Notes: a model not told the origin generated them from the letters alone. Positions 1 to 6,655 are shown, counted from the stretch's first letter. The stretch: 6,689 bases of DNA from an uncultured Achromobacter sp. (GCA_913775005.1 CAJYKY010000388.1:1-6689), one strand, 5' to 3'. A program made the numbers and translations.

Positions 1-1
1 A

Positions 2-598
2 TCAGGGCGCGTCAGCGTCCTGCCACCCCAGCCGCCTGAGCAGCGGCCATTTGTTGCGATAGCCGTCTGTCCAGATCATGCGCGCGTAGGCATGGAAGGG
101 CGTATCGACCGGGGTGTCCACGCTATGTATCGTGATCTGCGCATCCGCCGCATCGTCCTTGGGGCAAAAGGGCTGCCCCGGCGTGGCGTACAGCGCGCCT
201 TCCCACACCGCGCTGCCGCAATGCTCGCAGAAGTTGGTCCATTGCCCGCCTTGCTCGGGGTTCAAGCGCAACGCGGGCGCCAGCGTCTGCAAGCATTGGG
301 CGACGCTGGCGGGCAAGAGGCCCAGCTGCGACAGCAAGGCGGGGCTGTCTATCTTCTGCCATGTGGACTCGCTGAACAGCCAATCGTGAAAGTCCCCTGG
401 AGCTAGGCCTGGGCTGTCCTCATCATCCAGTTCAATATCGGCCTCGGTGCTTTCGTGACCGGCCGGCAGCGCCAACGCAAAGACCGTCGTGCGCTGCGCG
501 CATCGGGTGCAATCGTGTTGCGCCTGCAAGACGAAGTAGGACGTGGCGCGCACATTGGCGTCGCGTAGCGGATCAGCGATGGAAGGCGAGTCTTGCAT
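2..598 (-). CDS. Uncharacterised protein with two CxxC pairs (possible split zinc ribbon)
   Basis: Complete reading frame of 198 residues from the ATG at 596-598 to a TGA at 2-4. I see no catalytic family that I can name. Two Cys pairs stand out: CTRC at residues 30-33 and CEHC at 124-127, followed by GS. The second has the look of a zinc-ribbon knuckle, so the two pairs could jointly hold one zinc ion across a roughly 90-residue insert rich in acidic residues (around 51-63). A further lone Cys is at 145. The C-terminal part is basic and aromatic. There is no signal peptide or membrane segment, so it is probably cytoplasmic. The start is uncertain: a GTG at 647-649 would add 17 residues and has a purine-rich stretch just upstream. 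I prefer the ATG because the folded part appears to begin near the YFVLQA stretch and an AGG lies about 7 bases before it. The coding frame is well supported; the function is unknown. Confidence 0.72.
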   Translation of the reverse strand: MQDSPSIADPLRDANVRATSYFVLQAQHDCTRCAQRTTVFALALPAGHESTEADIELDDEDSPGLAPGDFHDWLFSESTWQKIDSPALLSQLGLLPASVAQCLQTLAPALRLNPEQGGQWTNFCEHCGSAVWEGALYATPGQPFCPKDDAADAQITIHSVDTPVDTPFHAYARMIWTDGYRNKWPLLRRLGWQDADAP

Positions 599-649
599 GG
601 CGTGCCTGATGGGTTGTTCGTGTGCAATCCAGTGAGGCGCAGCCGCCAC

Positions 650-766
650 ACCCTTTCTTCTTCATTGCCGGGAAATATGCCAGAATCGGTGCCGGCATTT
701 CAGCCTTGCCCGCGACGCTGCCGCCACTTGGGCGTTGCCAACATCTTGACCATGTTGGAGCCATCC
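650..766. other. Divergent intergenic region between the CxxC protein and the DUF1254 gene
   Basis: This spacer should carry the promoters for both flanking genes. On the minus strand an extended -10-like element (TGG CATATT, plus-strand positions 674-682) sits about 25 bases before the alternative GTG start at 647-649, but no convincing -35 box accompanies it. On the plus strand I found no good sigma70 pair. The right end contains a perfect inverted repeat over the ribosome binding site, listed separately. Confidence 0.4.
738..758. repeat. Perfect 7-bp inverted repeat overlapping the DUF1254 gene ribosome binding site
   Basis: CCAACAT (738-744) and ATGTTGG (752-758) are exact reverse complements separated by 7 bases. 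The right arm ends inside the GGAG Shine-Dalgarno at 757-760, 6 bases before the ATG at 767. It could be a protein operator or an RNA hairpin that hides the ribosome binding site. A perfect 7-bp repeat is expected a few times by chance in a window this size, so only its position makes it notable. Confidence 0.4.
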
Positions 767-2251
767 ATGCGCGACCGCCAGAGTATCACTGGACTTTTCT
801 TCATCGCGCGCCAAGCGCCGGCGCGCGTCATGCACGCCACCTTGCTGGCGGGCGGGCTGACGGTAGGCCTGGGGGCGTGCAGCTTCACCTCGCCCGACGA
901 GGCCACGGGGTCGCAGTCCGTGGGCATACACGGCGTGACGGCGCAGCAGGCGCGCAGCATCGCCAGCGAAGCCTATCTGTACGGCACGCCCATGGTTGCC
1001 AGCTACCAGACTTTGTATGCGTTCAGCATCGACAAGAACAACCCGCAGTACAAAGGGCCGTTCAACACGATGCACAGCGTCGCGCGCGTGGTCACGCCGC
1101 AAGACACCTCGGTGCTCACGCCCAACGCCGACACGCCGCTGTCTTTCGCGGTGCTGGACCTGCGCGCGGAACCCGTCGTGATCAGCGTGCCGCCCATGGA
1201 AAGCCGCCGCTACTTTGCGCTACAACTGATGGACCTGTATACCTACAATTTTGCGTATATCGGCAGCCGCAGCACGGGCAATAACGGCGGCAACTTTCTG
1301 ATTGCAGGCCCGCGCTGGAAGGGCAAGACGCCTGCCGGCATCACGAAGGTGATCCGGTCGGAAACCGAACTCGTCAACGTCGTGGGCCGCACACAGCTGT
1401 TCAACGCGGCGGATCTGGATAACGTCAAGCGCATCCAGTCGCGCTACAAGATCCAACCCTTGTCGTCGTTTTCCAAACGGCCCGCGCCGCCTGCGCCCGA
1501 GCCGGTGGAATGGATTGCGCCGGTGCCGCCGGGCGAGATGCGATCGTCACTGGAGTTCTACAACCAGCTGGCCTTCCTGCTGCAATTCGCACCTACGCAT
1601 CCCACCGAAAAATGGTTGCGCGAACGCTTTGCCAGCGTCGGCATCCGGCCCGGTCAACCCTATAAGGCCGACAGCCTGAACCCGTCGCTGCGCCGCGCTC
1701 TGCAAGAAGGCATGCACACGGCGCAGAACGACATCGACAAGAACCGCAACGCGCTTGCCGGCAAGACCGACGGGCTGTTTGGCGACCGCGCCACGCTCAA
1801 GATCGATTACCTGTCGCGCGCCACCGGCACGCAAGTCGCCATCGGCGGCAACAGCCGCGAAGAGGCACTGTTCCCCGTCCTGGAAAAGGACAGCCGGGGG
1901 CAGGAGCTGGACGGCCGCTATGCCTACACGCTGCGTTTCGCACCGCGCAGCCTGCCGCCCGTCAACGCGTTCTGGTCGATGACGATGTACCGGCTGCCCG
2001 AACAGCAGCTGACGCCCAACCCGATCAACCGCTATCTGATCAACGCATCAATGCTGCCGTCGATGAAGAAGGACCCCGACGGCGGGGTGACGCTGTATAT
2101 CCAGGCGCAGTCGCCCGGCAAGGGCAAGGAGTCGAACTGGCTGCCTGCGCCCGATGGCCCCTTCATGGTGACGATGCGCTACTACTGGCCCAAGCCCGAT
2201 CTGCTGAGCGGCAAATGGGTGGCTCCACAGATTGAACGCGTGCCGAACTAG
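767..2251 (+). CDS. DUF1254/DUF1214 domain protein, putative lipoprotein
   Basis: A 494-residue protein with both halves of the DUF1254/DUF1214 family. The DUF1254-like part (about 68-208) shows EAYLYGTPMV (68-77), TPNADTP (118-124), a LDL..EPVVISVP stretch (130-142), RRYFALQLMDLY and a GRT motif near 207-209. The DUF1214-like part (about 383-479) shows YAYTLRF, the PVNAFWSMTMY segment and PAPDGPF close to the C-terminus. The biochemical role of the family is not established. The start at 767 is chosen because GGAG lies 6 bases upstream; starts at 593 or 752 have no such site and would add residues that do not resemble the family. From 767 the N-terminus carries three arginines in its first 15 residues, then a hydrophobic stretch ending in the lipobox LGAC with Cys at residue 38. 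This suggests export and lipidation, although the n-region is long. A start at 830 would give a shorter signal but lacks positive charge. It is a free-standing gene, 35 bp from the kinase. Confidence 0.88.
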   Translation: MRDRQSITGLFFIARQAPARVMHATLLAGGLTVGLGACSFTSPDEATGSQSVGIHGVTAQQARSIASEAYLYGTPMVASYQTLYAFSIDKNNPQYKGPFNTMHSVARVVTPQDTSVLTPNADTPLSFAVLDLRAEPVVISVPPMESRRYFALQLMDLYTYNFAYIGSRSTGNNGGNFLIAGPRWKGKTPAGITKVIRSETELVNVVGRTQLFNAADLDNVKRIQSRYKIQPLSSFSKRPAPPAPEPVEWIAPVPPGEMRSSLEFYNQLAFLLQFAPTHPTEKWLRERFASVGIRPGQPYKADSLNPSLRRALQEGMHTAQNDIDKNRNALAGKTDGLFGDRATLKIDYLSRATGTQVAIGGNSREEALFPVLEKDSRGQELDGRYAYTLRFAPRSLPPVNAFWSMTMYRLPEQQLTPNPINRYLINASMLPSMKKDPDGGVTLYIQAQSPGKGKESNWLPAPDGPFMVTMRYYWPKPDLLSGKWVAPQIERVPN

Positions 2252-2286
2252 CGCGAATTCCCCGCCCCTGAAATACACTCCGGGCT
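2252..2286 (+). promoter_or_regulatory. Short spacer with -10-like TACACT just before the kinase start
   Basis: The 35-bp spacer holds TACACT at 2274-2279, matching TATAAT at four of six positions and ending 7 bases before the kinase ATG. No TTGACA-like box lies 16-18 bases upstream of it, and there is no Shine-Dalgarno before the ATG. If this is a real -10 element, transcription would begin at or next to the start codon. Otherwise the kinase is read through from the DUF1254 gene. Confidence 0.3.
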
Positions 2287-3831
2287 ATGACACAGCGCCC
2301 GAATCCTCACGCGTCTTCCGCTCCGCTTTCCCGCCCAGCCTATGTGCTGGCCGTGGATCTGGGCGGCACAAGGTTTCGCGCGGCGCTGGTGGATGACACT
2401 GGTGGCATCGCGCATTCGTGCGCGATAGACAGCCCATCGTGCGCGAATGGCCCCGCCGGCTGGGACGAGATCGATGCCGACGCCTGGTGGCGCGGCCTGC
2501 AAACGCTGGCCGATACGCTTGCCGCTCAAGCCGGGGCCGCGTTCGACGGCATTGCCGCCATCGCCATTTGCGGCGTTACGCGCACACAGGTGTTTGTGGA
2601 CGCCGCTGGCGCCGCCATTCGTCCGGCCATCACCTGGCGCGATACGCGCGCGGCGGCCGACGTGCAGGCGTGGCTGGCGGCCATGCCGGCCGATCATCCC
2701 GAACACAAGCAGATCAACGCCTTTCATCCGTGGGCGCGTCTGGCCTGGTTGCTGCACACGGAACCGCAGCACGCGGCGCGGGTGCGCGTTGTGCTGGATC
2801 CCAAGGACTATCTGAACTTTCGGCTGACCGGGTGTGCCGCCAGCGACACGGTGTCGATGGCGCGGTTGGCGGCGTCTGCCCAGCCCGCTGGCGCGGATCT
2901 GCTCAGCGCATTGGGCGCGGACCCCGCCTGGGTGCCGCCGCTGCTGGACCCGCTGGATATCGTCGGCATGGTGCAGCCAAACTTGCCGGGGGCGCTGGCG
3001 CGGCTGACCGGGCGGCGCGTCATCGCTTGTTCCAATGACACCTGGGCCGCCGTGGCGGGCTTGGGTGCGTTGCGCGCGGGCTATGCCTACAACATCTCGG
3101 GCACCACCGAGGTTTTTGGGGCGGTCGGCGCGGAACCGGTCCAGGCGCAGGGGTTGATGACGGTGGACTGGGGTAACGGCAATCACCAGATTGGCGGACC
3201 AGGCCAGAACGGCGCGGACACCATCGCGTGGCTCTTGCCGCTGCTGGGACGGTTGGGCGCCGAAGGCATGGCAGGCGTGGGCGATGCGATGAACGCCTTG
3301 CTGCACGCGCCGCGCGATCCGCAGCCCGCCTTGTTCCTGCCTTATCTGCAAGGCGAGCGCGTGCCGTACTGGGACCCGCGTCTGCGCGGCGCCTTCGTCG
3401 GTCTGAACCGCCGCCATGGGGCAGGCGACCTGGCCTGGGCGGTGCTGGAGGGCGTGGCATTTTTGAACCGCACGGTGCTGGAACGTGCCGAAGCCGCGCT
3501 GGGCGCGCCGGTGACGGAAATCCGCTTTGGTGGCGGCGCGGCGTCCAACGCGCAGTGGTGCCAGGTCAAGGCCGACATCTGCGAACGCACAGTCGTGGTG
3601 GGGCAGGCGGATCAACCCGGCATTGTGGGCGCCGCCGTCGCTGCCTGGACGGCGCTGGGCCGCTACGCTAATTTCGCCAGCGCCCAGGACGCGCTGGTGC
3701 GTGTCGCCCACCGCTACGAACCGCGCCCCTTGCATACGGACGCCTATCGTCATCTATACGCCCAGTTCCGCGCGGCCGAGGCCGCCTTGACGCCGGTCTC
3801 GCACGCCTTGGCCGACCTGCGCCTGCCGTAA
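2287..3831 (+). CDS. FGGY-family carbohydrate kinase (xylulokinase-like)
   Basis: A 514-residue cytoplasmic ATP-dependent sugar or polyol kinase of the FGGY family, at the upper end of the family's usual length. The N-terminal phosphate-binding strand is VDLGGTRFRAALVD (23-36), with Asp24 in the conserved position. WRDTRA (117-122) matches the family's W-x-D-x-R substrate-side motif. SNDTWAA (249-255) places Asp251 where the catalytic base sits in xylulokinases (usually within GGGDNAA). YNISGTTEVFG (268-278) corresponds to the second phosphate motif, and FGGGAASNAQW (414-424) to the adenosine motif. All key acidic residues appear present, so the enzyme should be active. The substrate is not determined; xylulose-like ketoses or polyols are the family's usual range. 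It lies 144 bp upstream of a sugar ABC importer in the same orientation, suggesting that it phosphorylates the imported compound. The ATG lacks a visible Shine-Dalgarno, but no better start exists before the GGT motif. Confidence 0.92.
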   Translation: MTQRPNPHASSAPLSRPAYVLAVDLGGTRFRAALVDDTGGIAHSCAIDSPSCANGPAGWDEIDADAWWRGLQTLADTLAAQAGAAFDGIAAIAICGVTRTQVFVDAAGAAIRPAITWRDTRAAADVQAWLAAMPADHPEHKQINAFHPWARLAWLLHTEPQHAARVRVVLDPKDYLNFRLTGCAASDTVSMARLAASAQPAGADLLSALGADPAWVPPLLDPLDIVGMVQPNLPGALARLTGRRVIACSNDTWAAVAGLGALRAGYAYNISGTTEVFGAVGAEPVQAQGLMTVDWGNGNHQIGGPGQNGADTIAWLLPLLGRLGAEGMAGVGDAMNALLHAPRDPQPALFLPYLQGERVPYWDPRLRGAFVGLNRRHGAGDLAWAVLEGVAFLNRTVLERAEAALGAPVTEIRFGGGAASNAQWCQVKADICERTVVVGQADQPGIVGAAVAAWTALGRYANFASAQDALVRVAHRYEPRPLHTDAYRHLYAQFRAAEAALTPVSHALADLRLP

Positions 3832-3839
3832 AAACCCTA

Positions 3840-3862
3840 GGTGTGATTGGCGATATCACGCC
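3840..3862. repeat. Hyphenated palindrome, candidate operator
   Basis: The arms GGTGTGAT (3840-3847) and ATCACGCC (3855-3862) are complementary at seven of eight positions around a 7-bp centre. It lies 8 bp after the kinase stop and about 20 bp upstream of the -10-like TATAAACT, covering the place of a -35 box. There is no T-run after it, so an intrinsic terminator is unlikely. The arms and spacing fit a dimeric regulator's operator, for example GntR, LacI or a similar family, but the regulator is not in the window. Confidence 0.42.
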
Positions 3863-3882
3863 CCTGCCGCTGCCGCGCCGGG

Positions 3883-3890
3883 TATAAACT
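3883..3890 (+). promoter_or_regulatory. -10-like box TATAAACT
   Basis: This AT-rich octamer stands out in a very GC-rich gap, and either TATAAA or TAAACT within it could serve as a -10 hexamer. Nothing resembling TTGACA lies 16-18 bp upstream. If it is a real promoter, it probably depends on an activator or on sequence around the palindrome at 3840-3862. Confidence 0.35.
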
Positions 3891-3931
3891 GCTAGCCCAT
3901 CAGGGCGCGAATGCCCGGCAGGCGGTGGCTC

Positions 3932-3968
3932 ACCCTTGCACGACAAACAACTCCAACGCAGCAAGGGT
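3932..3968 (+). repeat. 8-bp inverted repeat sequestering the permease Shine-Dalgarno
   Basis: ACCCTTGC (3932-3939) and GCAAGGGT (3961-3968) are perfect reverse complements with a 21-base loop. The right arm contains the AAGGG (3963-3967) that is the ribosome binding site for the ATG at 3976. In the mRNA the left arm would act as an anti-Shine-Dalgarno, so the hairpin could reduce translation of the permease unless opened. Whether it forms in the cell is unknown. Confidence 0.45.
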
Positions 3969-3975
3969 CAAGTCG

Positions 3976-4917
3976 ATGCGCGGCATCCTGGAAAAGTACG
4001 GCACGGCAATCGCGGGATTGGTCCTCGTAGGCTTTTTCGCCATCGCCGCGCCCAATTTCGCGGCGCCGAACAACCTGCTGAACATCGCCAAGGAAACCAG
4101 CTTCCTGGCCATTCTTGCCATTGGCTTCACGTTGGCGCTGGTGACGGCGGAACTGGATCTGTCGGTTGCCGACGTCGCTAGCCTGGCCGCCGTTGTCACC
4201 GGCGCGCTGGTGCACACGGGCCAACCTGTGCTGCTGGCTATTGGCGCCGGCCTCGGTGTGGGGCTGGTCTGCGGCCTCGTGAACGGCGTGGCGGTCACCC
4301 GGCTGCGCGTGCCCTCGCTGATCGCGACGTTAGGCATGGCGGCCATGGCGCGCGGCTTCGCCTTCATGCTGACCGACGGCGTGTCGTACGTGGGCCGCTG
4401 GCCTGCCGCCTTTACTGACCTGGCGCGAGCCAAGCCCTTCGGCGTGCCGGCCCTGGTGCTGTGGATGCTGGGGGCCGTGCTGCTTGCCTATTTCCTGATC
4501 AAGTGGACGCGCAGCGGCGCGCGCATGACGGCCACGGGCGAAGCGGGCGAGTCCGCGCGGCTGGCCGGCATCAACATCCGCAAGATGAAAAGCATCGGCC
4601 TGGCGCTGTCGGGCTTGTGCGCCGGGTTGGCTGCCGTGCTGCTCACGTCCAGCTTGTCGTCGGCCGCGCCCAACATGGCGGGCGATTATTTTCTGTACGC
4701 CATCGCCGCCGTGCTGCTCGGCATGACCATGTTCAACCCCGGCCACGCCAACATCCCGGGCACGCTCGTTGCCGCGCTGATCCTGAAAGTGCTGGGCAAC
4801 GGCCTGGTGCTGATGGGCGCGCCGTACTACGTGCAGGACATCGTGCTGGGCTTCATCATGATCGCGTCCGTCGCGGTGTCATCGGCCGTGCTGAAGAAAG
4901 CGGCTTTCAAATTCTGA
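3976..4917 (+). CDS. Sugar ABC transporter permease (CUT2/RbsC-like, BPD_transp_2)
   Basis: A 313-residue inner-membrane protein with eight to ten hydrophobic segments, the first at about 10-27 and the last at about 286-304. It would form the homodimeric channel of a CUT2-type importer. The family landmark DLSV occurs at 61-64, in the context TAELDLSVAD rather than the common GGIDLSVG. ESARLAGINIRKMK (192-205) is the cytoplasmic loop that contacts the ATPase. IAAVLLG (243-249) is followed by a Pro/Asn-rich turn and PGT (261-263) where relatives usually have a Gly-rich turn before GT. The ATG at 3976 is chosen because AAGGG lies 8 bases upstream and the protein then begins directly before the first membrane segment; the frame extends to 3847 but through promoter-like DNA. 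It is followed after 19 bp by the binding protein, so the two are almost certainly co-transcribed. Confidence 0.93.
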   Translation: MRGILEKYGTAIAGLVLVGFFAIAAPNFAAPNNLLNIAKETSFLAILAIGFTLALVTAELDLSVADVASLAAVVTGALVHTGQPVLLAIGAGLGVGLVCGLVNGVAVTRLRVPSLIATLGMAAMARGFAFMLTDGVSYVGRWPAAFTDLARAKPFGVPALVLWMLGAVLLAYFLIKWTRSGARMTATGEAGESARLAGINIRKMKSIGLALSGLCAGLAAVLLTSSLSSAAPNMAGDYFLYAIAAVLLGMTMFNPGHANIPGTLVAALILKVLGNGLVLMGAPYYVQDIVLGFIMIASVAVSSAVLKKAAFKF

Positions 4918-4936
4918 GACCCAAGGGGAATTCACC

Positions 4937-5902
4937 ATGACCACCACCTTCAAGCGCAGCCTGCTCATCGGCGCGTTCATCGCGCAATCGCTCGCCGCCA
5001 GTGCGGCCTACGCGTTTGACGTGGGCATCGTCGCGTTTCAGATGTCGTCGGAAACGCATGCCCGCGTGGCCAACGCCGCCGCCGAAGCCGCGCGCGCCAA
5101 AGGCTGGACCGTCACTCAGTTGAACGCCGAGGGTTCGCTGCCCAAGCTGGCCGAACAGCTGGACACGCTGGTCAACAAAAAGGTGGACGCGATCGTGGTG
5201 GCCATGGGCAAGCCCGTGGAAACCGACGCGCAGTTGCAGGCCGCCAAAGAGAAAGGCGTCCCGGTGGTGGGCGTGATGTCCGGCGCCAGCCCGCACATGC
5301 TGTTCGACGTCGAGGTCAACGAATACGCCACCGGCGCGCAGTCGGTGCTGTACCTGTTGGGCAAGATGGGCTATCAAGGCAACATCCTGTCGGCCCGTTT
5401 CGACGGCAATTCCGGCACACGCATCCGCGGCAAGATGCTGGACGCCGTGCTGACGGAAAACACCGCCGTCAAAGACCTGGCCAAGTTCAGCATGGCCCGC
5501 ACCCAAAGCTGGCGCGATGACGTGCGCAACGGCATGCAGGCGCTGTTCCTGCGCCATCAAGGTCAGTTCAAGGGCGTGTGGGCGTCGTTCGATGGGCAGG
5601 CGTATGTCATCGATGACCTGCTGCAATCCCAAGGCATGAAGAAGGGCGACATCACGCTGGTGTCGGTGGATGGCGGCCCCGAAACGTATCGCCGCATTGC
5701 CGACCCCAACAGCTTGATCACCGCCACGATGATGATTCCGTTCGAACAGCTGGGCGTGACCGCCGTGGACGCCATCGACCGCATCGTCGTCAAGAAGGAA
5801 CCGAAAGAGAAGGTCGCTGCCGGCCCCTACCTGTTCATGGATTCCGTGCTGGTCGACGCCACCAACGTGCAGAAATTCCTGCCGGCCGCCGCCGCCAAGT
5901 AA
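4937..5902 (+). CDS. Periplasmic sugar-binding protein of ABC importer (Peripla_BP_4 type)
   Basis: A 321-residue substrate-binding protein of the ribose-binding (type I fold) group, which captures the ligand in the periplasm and delivers it to the permease. A Sec signal peptide is clear: basic start (KR at 6-7), hydrophobic core and likely cleavage after AYA at residue 26. The mature protein starts FDVGIVAF, followed by the first lobe with DAIVVAM (84-90) and VPVVGV (108-113). The hinge and second lobe include RIRG (162-165), FDGQA (218-222), SVDGGPET (243-250) and IPFEQLG (267-273). Asp245 fits the conserved ligand-binding Asp of the family (Asp215 in RbsB). Other ribose-contact positions seem changed, so the ligand is unknown. 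AAGGGGA lies 7 bases before the ATG, a strong ribosome binding site that fits the high expression usual for binding proteins. Confidence 0.93.
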   Translation: MTTTFKRSLLIGAFIAQSLAASAAYAFDVGIVAFQMSSETHARVANAAAEAARAKGWTVTQLNAEGSLPKLAEQLDTLVNKKVDAIVVAMGKPVETDAQLQAAKEKGVPVVGVMSGASPHMLFDVEVNEYATGAQSVLYLLGKMGYQGNILSARFDGNSGTRIRGKMLDAVLTENTAVKDLAKFSMARTQSWRDDVRNGMQALFLRHQGQFKGVWASFDGQAYVIDDLLQSQGMKKGDITLVSVDGGPETYRRIADPNSLITATMMIPFEQLGVTAVDAIDRIVVKKEPKEKVAAGPYLFMDSVLVDATNVQKFLPAAAAK

Positions 5903-5914
5903 AGGTTGAAACGG

Positions 5915-6655
5915 ATGACTCCCGCGCTGTCGCTACGCCAAATCCGAAAGTCCTACGGCGCCGTCGAGGCCTTGAAGGGCGTGGACCTGGACGTGCCGGA
6001 AGGCCGCGTCATGGCCATCTGCGGCGACAACGGCGCGGGCAAATCCACGCTGATCCGCATCATCTCCGGCGCGCAGGAGCCTAGCGGCGGCGAGCTCAGC
6101 GTCAATGGCAAGAAGGTCGTGTTCGCGTCGCCACACGACGCCTTGATGCAAGGCATCGCCACCATCTACCAAGACCTGGCCCTGGCGCCGCGCTTGTCAA
6201 TCTGGGAAAACGTCTTCATGGGCGCCGAGCGCGTGCGCCGTGTCGGCCCGTTGCGCCTGTTGGACAAGCGCCGCATGGCCGAGGAAGCACGCGGCTATCT
6301 GCAACGCCTGTCGGTGCCCATCGAAGACATGGAGCGGCCCGTTGAGCGCATGTCCGGCGGCCAACGCCAGGCCGTCGCCATCGCCCGCGCGCTGCGCTGG
6401 GATGCCCGCGTTGTCATCATGGACGAACCCACCGCCGCGCTGGGCGTGAAGGAAACGGCGCTGGTGCTGAACCTGGTGCGCAAGCTGCGCGACGAGGGCC
6501 GCACGGTGATCCTGATCAGCCACAACATGGCCGACGTGGTCGCCTTGGCCGACCGCGTCGCCATCCTGAAGGGCGGCGTCAAGGTAATCGAACGAGACAT
6601 CGCCGGCCTGGACGCCGACGCGCTGGCGCACCGGGTCATGACCGGCAAGGACTGA
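5915..6655 (+). CDS. Sugar ABC transporter ATP-binding protein, single nucleotide-binding domain (FrcA-like)
   Basis: A 246-residue ATPase that powers the importer from the cytoplasmic face. All motifs are intact: Walker A GDNGAGKST (37-45), Q-loop Gln86 in IYQDL, signature MSGGQRQ (146-152), Walker B VVIMDEP (166-172) with Glu171 as catalytic base, and switch His203 in ISHN. The DEPTAALGV context is typical of sugar importers of the CUT2 group. RbsA, XylG and MglA relatives are about 500 residues with two nucleotide-binding domains. This protein has one and should act as a homodimer, as FrcA does. The ATG at 5915 is preferred over the TTG at 5906 because AAAGG (5901-5905) is well placed 9 bases upstream and overlaps the stop of the binding-protein gene. 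The 12-bp gap shows a single operon with the genes before it. Confidence 0.93.
   Translation: MTPALSLRQIRKSYGAVEALKGVDLDVPEGRVMAICGDNGAGKSTLIRIISGAQEPSGGELSVNGKKVVFASPHDALMQGIATIYQDLALAPRLSIWENVFMGAERVRRVGPLRLLDKRRMAEEARGYLQRLSVPIEDMERPVERMSGGQRQAVAIARALRWDARVVIMDEPTAALGVKETALVLNLVRKLRDEGRTVILISHNMADVVALADRVAILKGGVKVIERDIAGLDADALAHRVMTGKD

Larger units (their letters stand above)
3832..3975 (+). promoter_or_regulatory. Promoter/leader region of the ABC transporter operon
   Basis: This is the only plus-strand gap over 100 bp. It contains, in order, a hyphenated palindrome (3840-3862), an AT-rich -10-like box TATAAACT (3883-3890) without a recognisable -35, and an inverted repeat (3932-3968) whose right arm includes the permease Shine-Dalgarno. 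If transcription starts near 3897, the leader would be about 80 bases. The weak -35 and nearby palindrome suggest regulated transcription. The upstream extension of the permease frame to 3847 runs through all of this and is not believed to be coding. Confidence 0.5.

Noticed and set aside
1..11. An 11-bp sequence at 1-11 repeated at 3899-3909
   Set aside because: A direct repeat of this length is expected by chance several times in a window of this size and GC content, and neither copy has other repeat-like features.
593..766. N-terminal extension of the DUF1254 gene to the ATG at 593
   Set aside because: It would overlap the start of the minus-strand gene and bury the lipoprotein signal inside the protein. 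The GGAG before 767 gives a far better start.
2248..3753. A 501-residue open frame on the minus strand opposite the kinase gene
   Set aside because: Its translation is rich in Arg, His, Gln and Gly without any domain pattern, as expected for the antisense of a GC-rich gene, while the plus strand has all FGGY motifs.
3840..3862. Palindrome after the kinase read as an intrinsic terminator or a classical CRP site
   Set aside because: No T-run follows the dyad, and the half-site spacing does not match the TGTGA-N6-TCACA consensus of CRP. A generic operator is more likely.
3847..3975. N-terminal extension of the permease to 3847
   Set aside because: The added residues do not look like the family and are encoded by the promoter-like gap; the start at 3976 has its own Shine-Dalgarno.
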